Source: JAGOBX01 sp017999075 [NCBI: Candidatus Babelota bacterium] | GTDB taxonomy: Bacteria; JAGOBX01 | Assembly (NCBI GenBank): GCA_017999075.1 | Contig: JAGOBX010000191.1 | Span: forward strand, 1-6,880 | Direction: 5' to 3' | DNA length: 6,880 bases | Shown: piece by piece, positions 6,401 to 6,880 of the stretch | Layout: each line of letters begins with the position of its first letter | Numbering within the stretch: the stretch's first letter is position 1 | Translations under genes and position numbers: made by a program | Notes under the pieces: model-generated | The model's input: the letters and a program-made list of their open reading frames with translations, nothing else | Told to the model about the DNA's origin: nothing | The model's database searches: none

Positions 6401-6880
6401 GCTTCTTTTGCCTTGACGGCAAGAATCGCGTTTTCATTATGAACGGCAAATTCATAAATGCCGGTTTTCGAAAAATTCCCATCAGCTTCCGCCTGAAAAT
6501 TTATAGAACTCGCTTTTATAGAACCAGTTGATTCATAATACCCAAAATAATTTTTCCACTCATAAGAATTATTGGTATTGTAATATTTATAAATATAAAT
6601 TATTTCTTCATTTGCCGAGGGTTTATAACCGAATGAAATGCGTTCGCCTGTTGTATTATTAAATTGAATAATTACTTTTCCTTCTCTTAACCGCCTTGAA
6701 TGCCATTTGATTTTTAAAGTGGTCATTTCCGTATTAACGCCAAAATTTATTGTAAAATTCGGTTTACCGCCTTCATCTGTAAGCCAGTAAGTATTAGTAT
6801 CTCCGTCAACAATATTTTTTACGGGATAACTTCTGTTTTGGGACATTGCGGTTATTGATTTATTTAAAGCAAGATTCAAG
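3430..6880 (-). CDS. Large mosaic binding protein: F5/8C, helical repeats, multiple B-lectin units (5' partial)
   Basis: No named gene is recognised. About 1,149 codons are visible and the frame is open to the window edge. Numbering from the TTG at 6879-6877, residues 2-148 look like an F5/8 type C (discoidin-like) domain: it opens NLALNKSITA, has NIVDGDTNTYW, and ends GIYEFAVH. Residues 155-315 are helical with two copies of a unit centred on LPEAE / FPEVK. Then come diverged bulb-lectin units at about 320-412, 446-562, 596-695, 785-862, 885-968 and 1064-1135, recognised by an opening like LxKxDKI, hairpins like FQEDGNLVLLD, and W after each hairpin. An Ala/Glu/Lys-rich helix (709-736) and a helical insert (about 1005-1062) interrupt the array. 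No enzyme motif, C-terminal anchor or sorting signal is seen; it ends THFINEL. An exported carbohydrate- or surface-binding role is inferred. The TTG is probably an internal Leu, since it sits at the domain edge with no room for a signal peptide. Confidence 0.9.
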   Translation of the reverse strand, partial: LNLALNKSITAMSQNRSYPVKNIVDGDTNTYWLTDEGGKPNFTINFGVNTEMTTLKIKWHSRRLREGKVIIQFNNTTGERISFGYKPSANEEIIYIYKYYNTNNSYEWKNYFGYYESTGSIKASSINFQAEADGNFSKTGIYEFAVHNENAILAVKAKEAAEAQRVENAISMVINNIQILPEAEKFKLSDLQNKINYKYDPSSSSSILMKESVSKIRQNINELINKKIAESRITNLTKFVNIETKIKEWSSLLTAANDAIKAFPEVKNASTADKEKLDKARAMIESVKNAGIEESQILNHEKFAAFDVKYAEQMSGTISNGRRLNKNDKVVSQNGTYLIFKDGNLFLFDKSCKELWHANNLKSNECAYAELIDGSFQIFTWNGTMRWTSNTDGKGDYITVTDKGVEIYDKSKKPVCDIVTSQNNNLNYQTYNYEKEWADLKTRLEPGKMLEKGDKIYCYGDKKVYLEFIPASSNKTTGIGSLSIYITDDAGKFPQVHKQLMSAENAESCYMDSLGNLRVMSNTGNELWTSQTGGDDKNKNAYAIVAKSGNEYVLKIMTAEGIEAATDNQLADEAWKTQFKQGQKHYIYEKMTFAKGEYMSRKDRIISSSFVYTFGLNDKCELELVRKDTKTNSEELLFTTKDKGVGSKCVFQEDGNLVLLDKNNSKVWESGIKNQSKNKMLILTGDGDLIIDSVLDSVNSPLASVFKISVLEAEKKLEEQAAAEAKEKDEAERRYIFKRGRIMKAGGEKIAQMTYPTYVDAIKTGIAKPFIDFNVTAYIPADTNVFRISMKKIMTAKEEGFDETYDLFYGCNSVVFEEDGLLKFIDKNGKIIQSYNNATAMRFDGSYNFVINTNDGIVNLLERKSAVSKAAFEEYFVSKYDKNRNIMWFEAGDEIILDNGKQFVELDWTGKPGVLRSKTDAEKNRIIFLDNGILARYISNMDNTASVKEKLKWSDHENRIIWSSHDAALFSKINPNKVRYAIINDLQYNDIPEFAPTGNNSIAAKGFDAKSMDNWVEAISLANDMFNAMQGDYLASISIIFKMNQAQKDSNAEADKYSKLNLLAQCPKYISIKEVKLPQEKMKGHKLTLTADGKLVLYNKSGEIIWSFDTKLNPFPSDRFLYIDPKDGIVKIGKKNAIVEGNTHFINEL
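3475..5922 (-). repeat. Array of about six degenerate B-lectin-like protein repeats
   Basis: This is repetition at protein level inside the large minus-strand gene; the DNA copies have diverged too far to count as tandem DNA repeats. The clearest hairpins are LIFKDGNLFLF (residues 338-348), MDSLGNLRVM (511-520), VFQEDGNLVLLD (650-661), LILTGDGDLIID (681-692), VVFEEDGLLKFID (814-826) and LTLTADGKLVLYN (1087-1099). Known bulb-lectin domains pack three such hairpins into a beta-prism. The first three units show most of the pattern; the fourth to sixth are weaker, and their borders are approximate. Confidence 0.65.

Overview
The window comes from a low-GC bacterium that reads the standard bacterial code: TGA ends livM and livG, and Trp is written TGG. 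The A/T-rich codons give proteins rich in Ile, Lys and Asn. Nothing here fixes the lineage, and no rRNA, tRNA, CRISPR array, insertion sequence or phage gene is visible.

Left half (1-3242, + strand): the distal part of a branched-chain amino acid ABC importer operon in the classical order livH (5' end cut by the window edge), livM, livG, livF. The two permeases form the membrane channel and the two ATPases drive it. A LivJ/LivK-type periplasmic or lipoprotein binding protein is expected but is not in the window; it may lie upstream. livM/livG overlap by 4 bp and livG/livF by 7 bp, so translation is probably coupled. livH and livM are separated by 79 bp with no obvious terminator.

Middle (3243-3429): a 187-bp A/T-rich gap between convergent genes. 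It holds two weak hairpins next to T-runs, plausible terminators for the two converging transcripts, and a pair of TCCGGG boxes.

Right half (3430-6880, - strand): one uninterrupted reading frame of about 1,150 codons whose N-terminus lies beyond the right edge. It is a mosaic binding protein. In order it carries an F5/8 type C (discoidin-like) domain, two helical repeats of the kind found between adhesion and glycan-binding modules, and about six diverged bulb-lectin (B-lectin, beta-prism II) units interrupted by an Ala/Glu/Lys-rich helical linker and another helical insert. No catalytic domain was recognised. Most lectin hairpins have lost the classical mannose-binding residues; one keeps four of the five. 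A role as an exported glycan- or surface-binding protein is an inference from domain content. Its convergent orientation gives no reason to link it to the transporter. This protein is the least ordinary item in the window.
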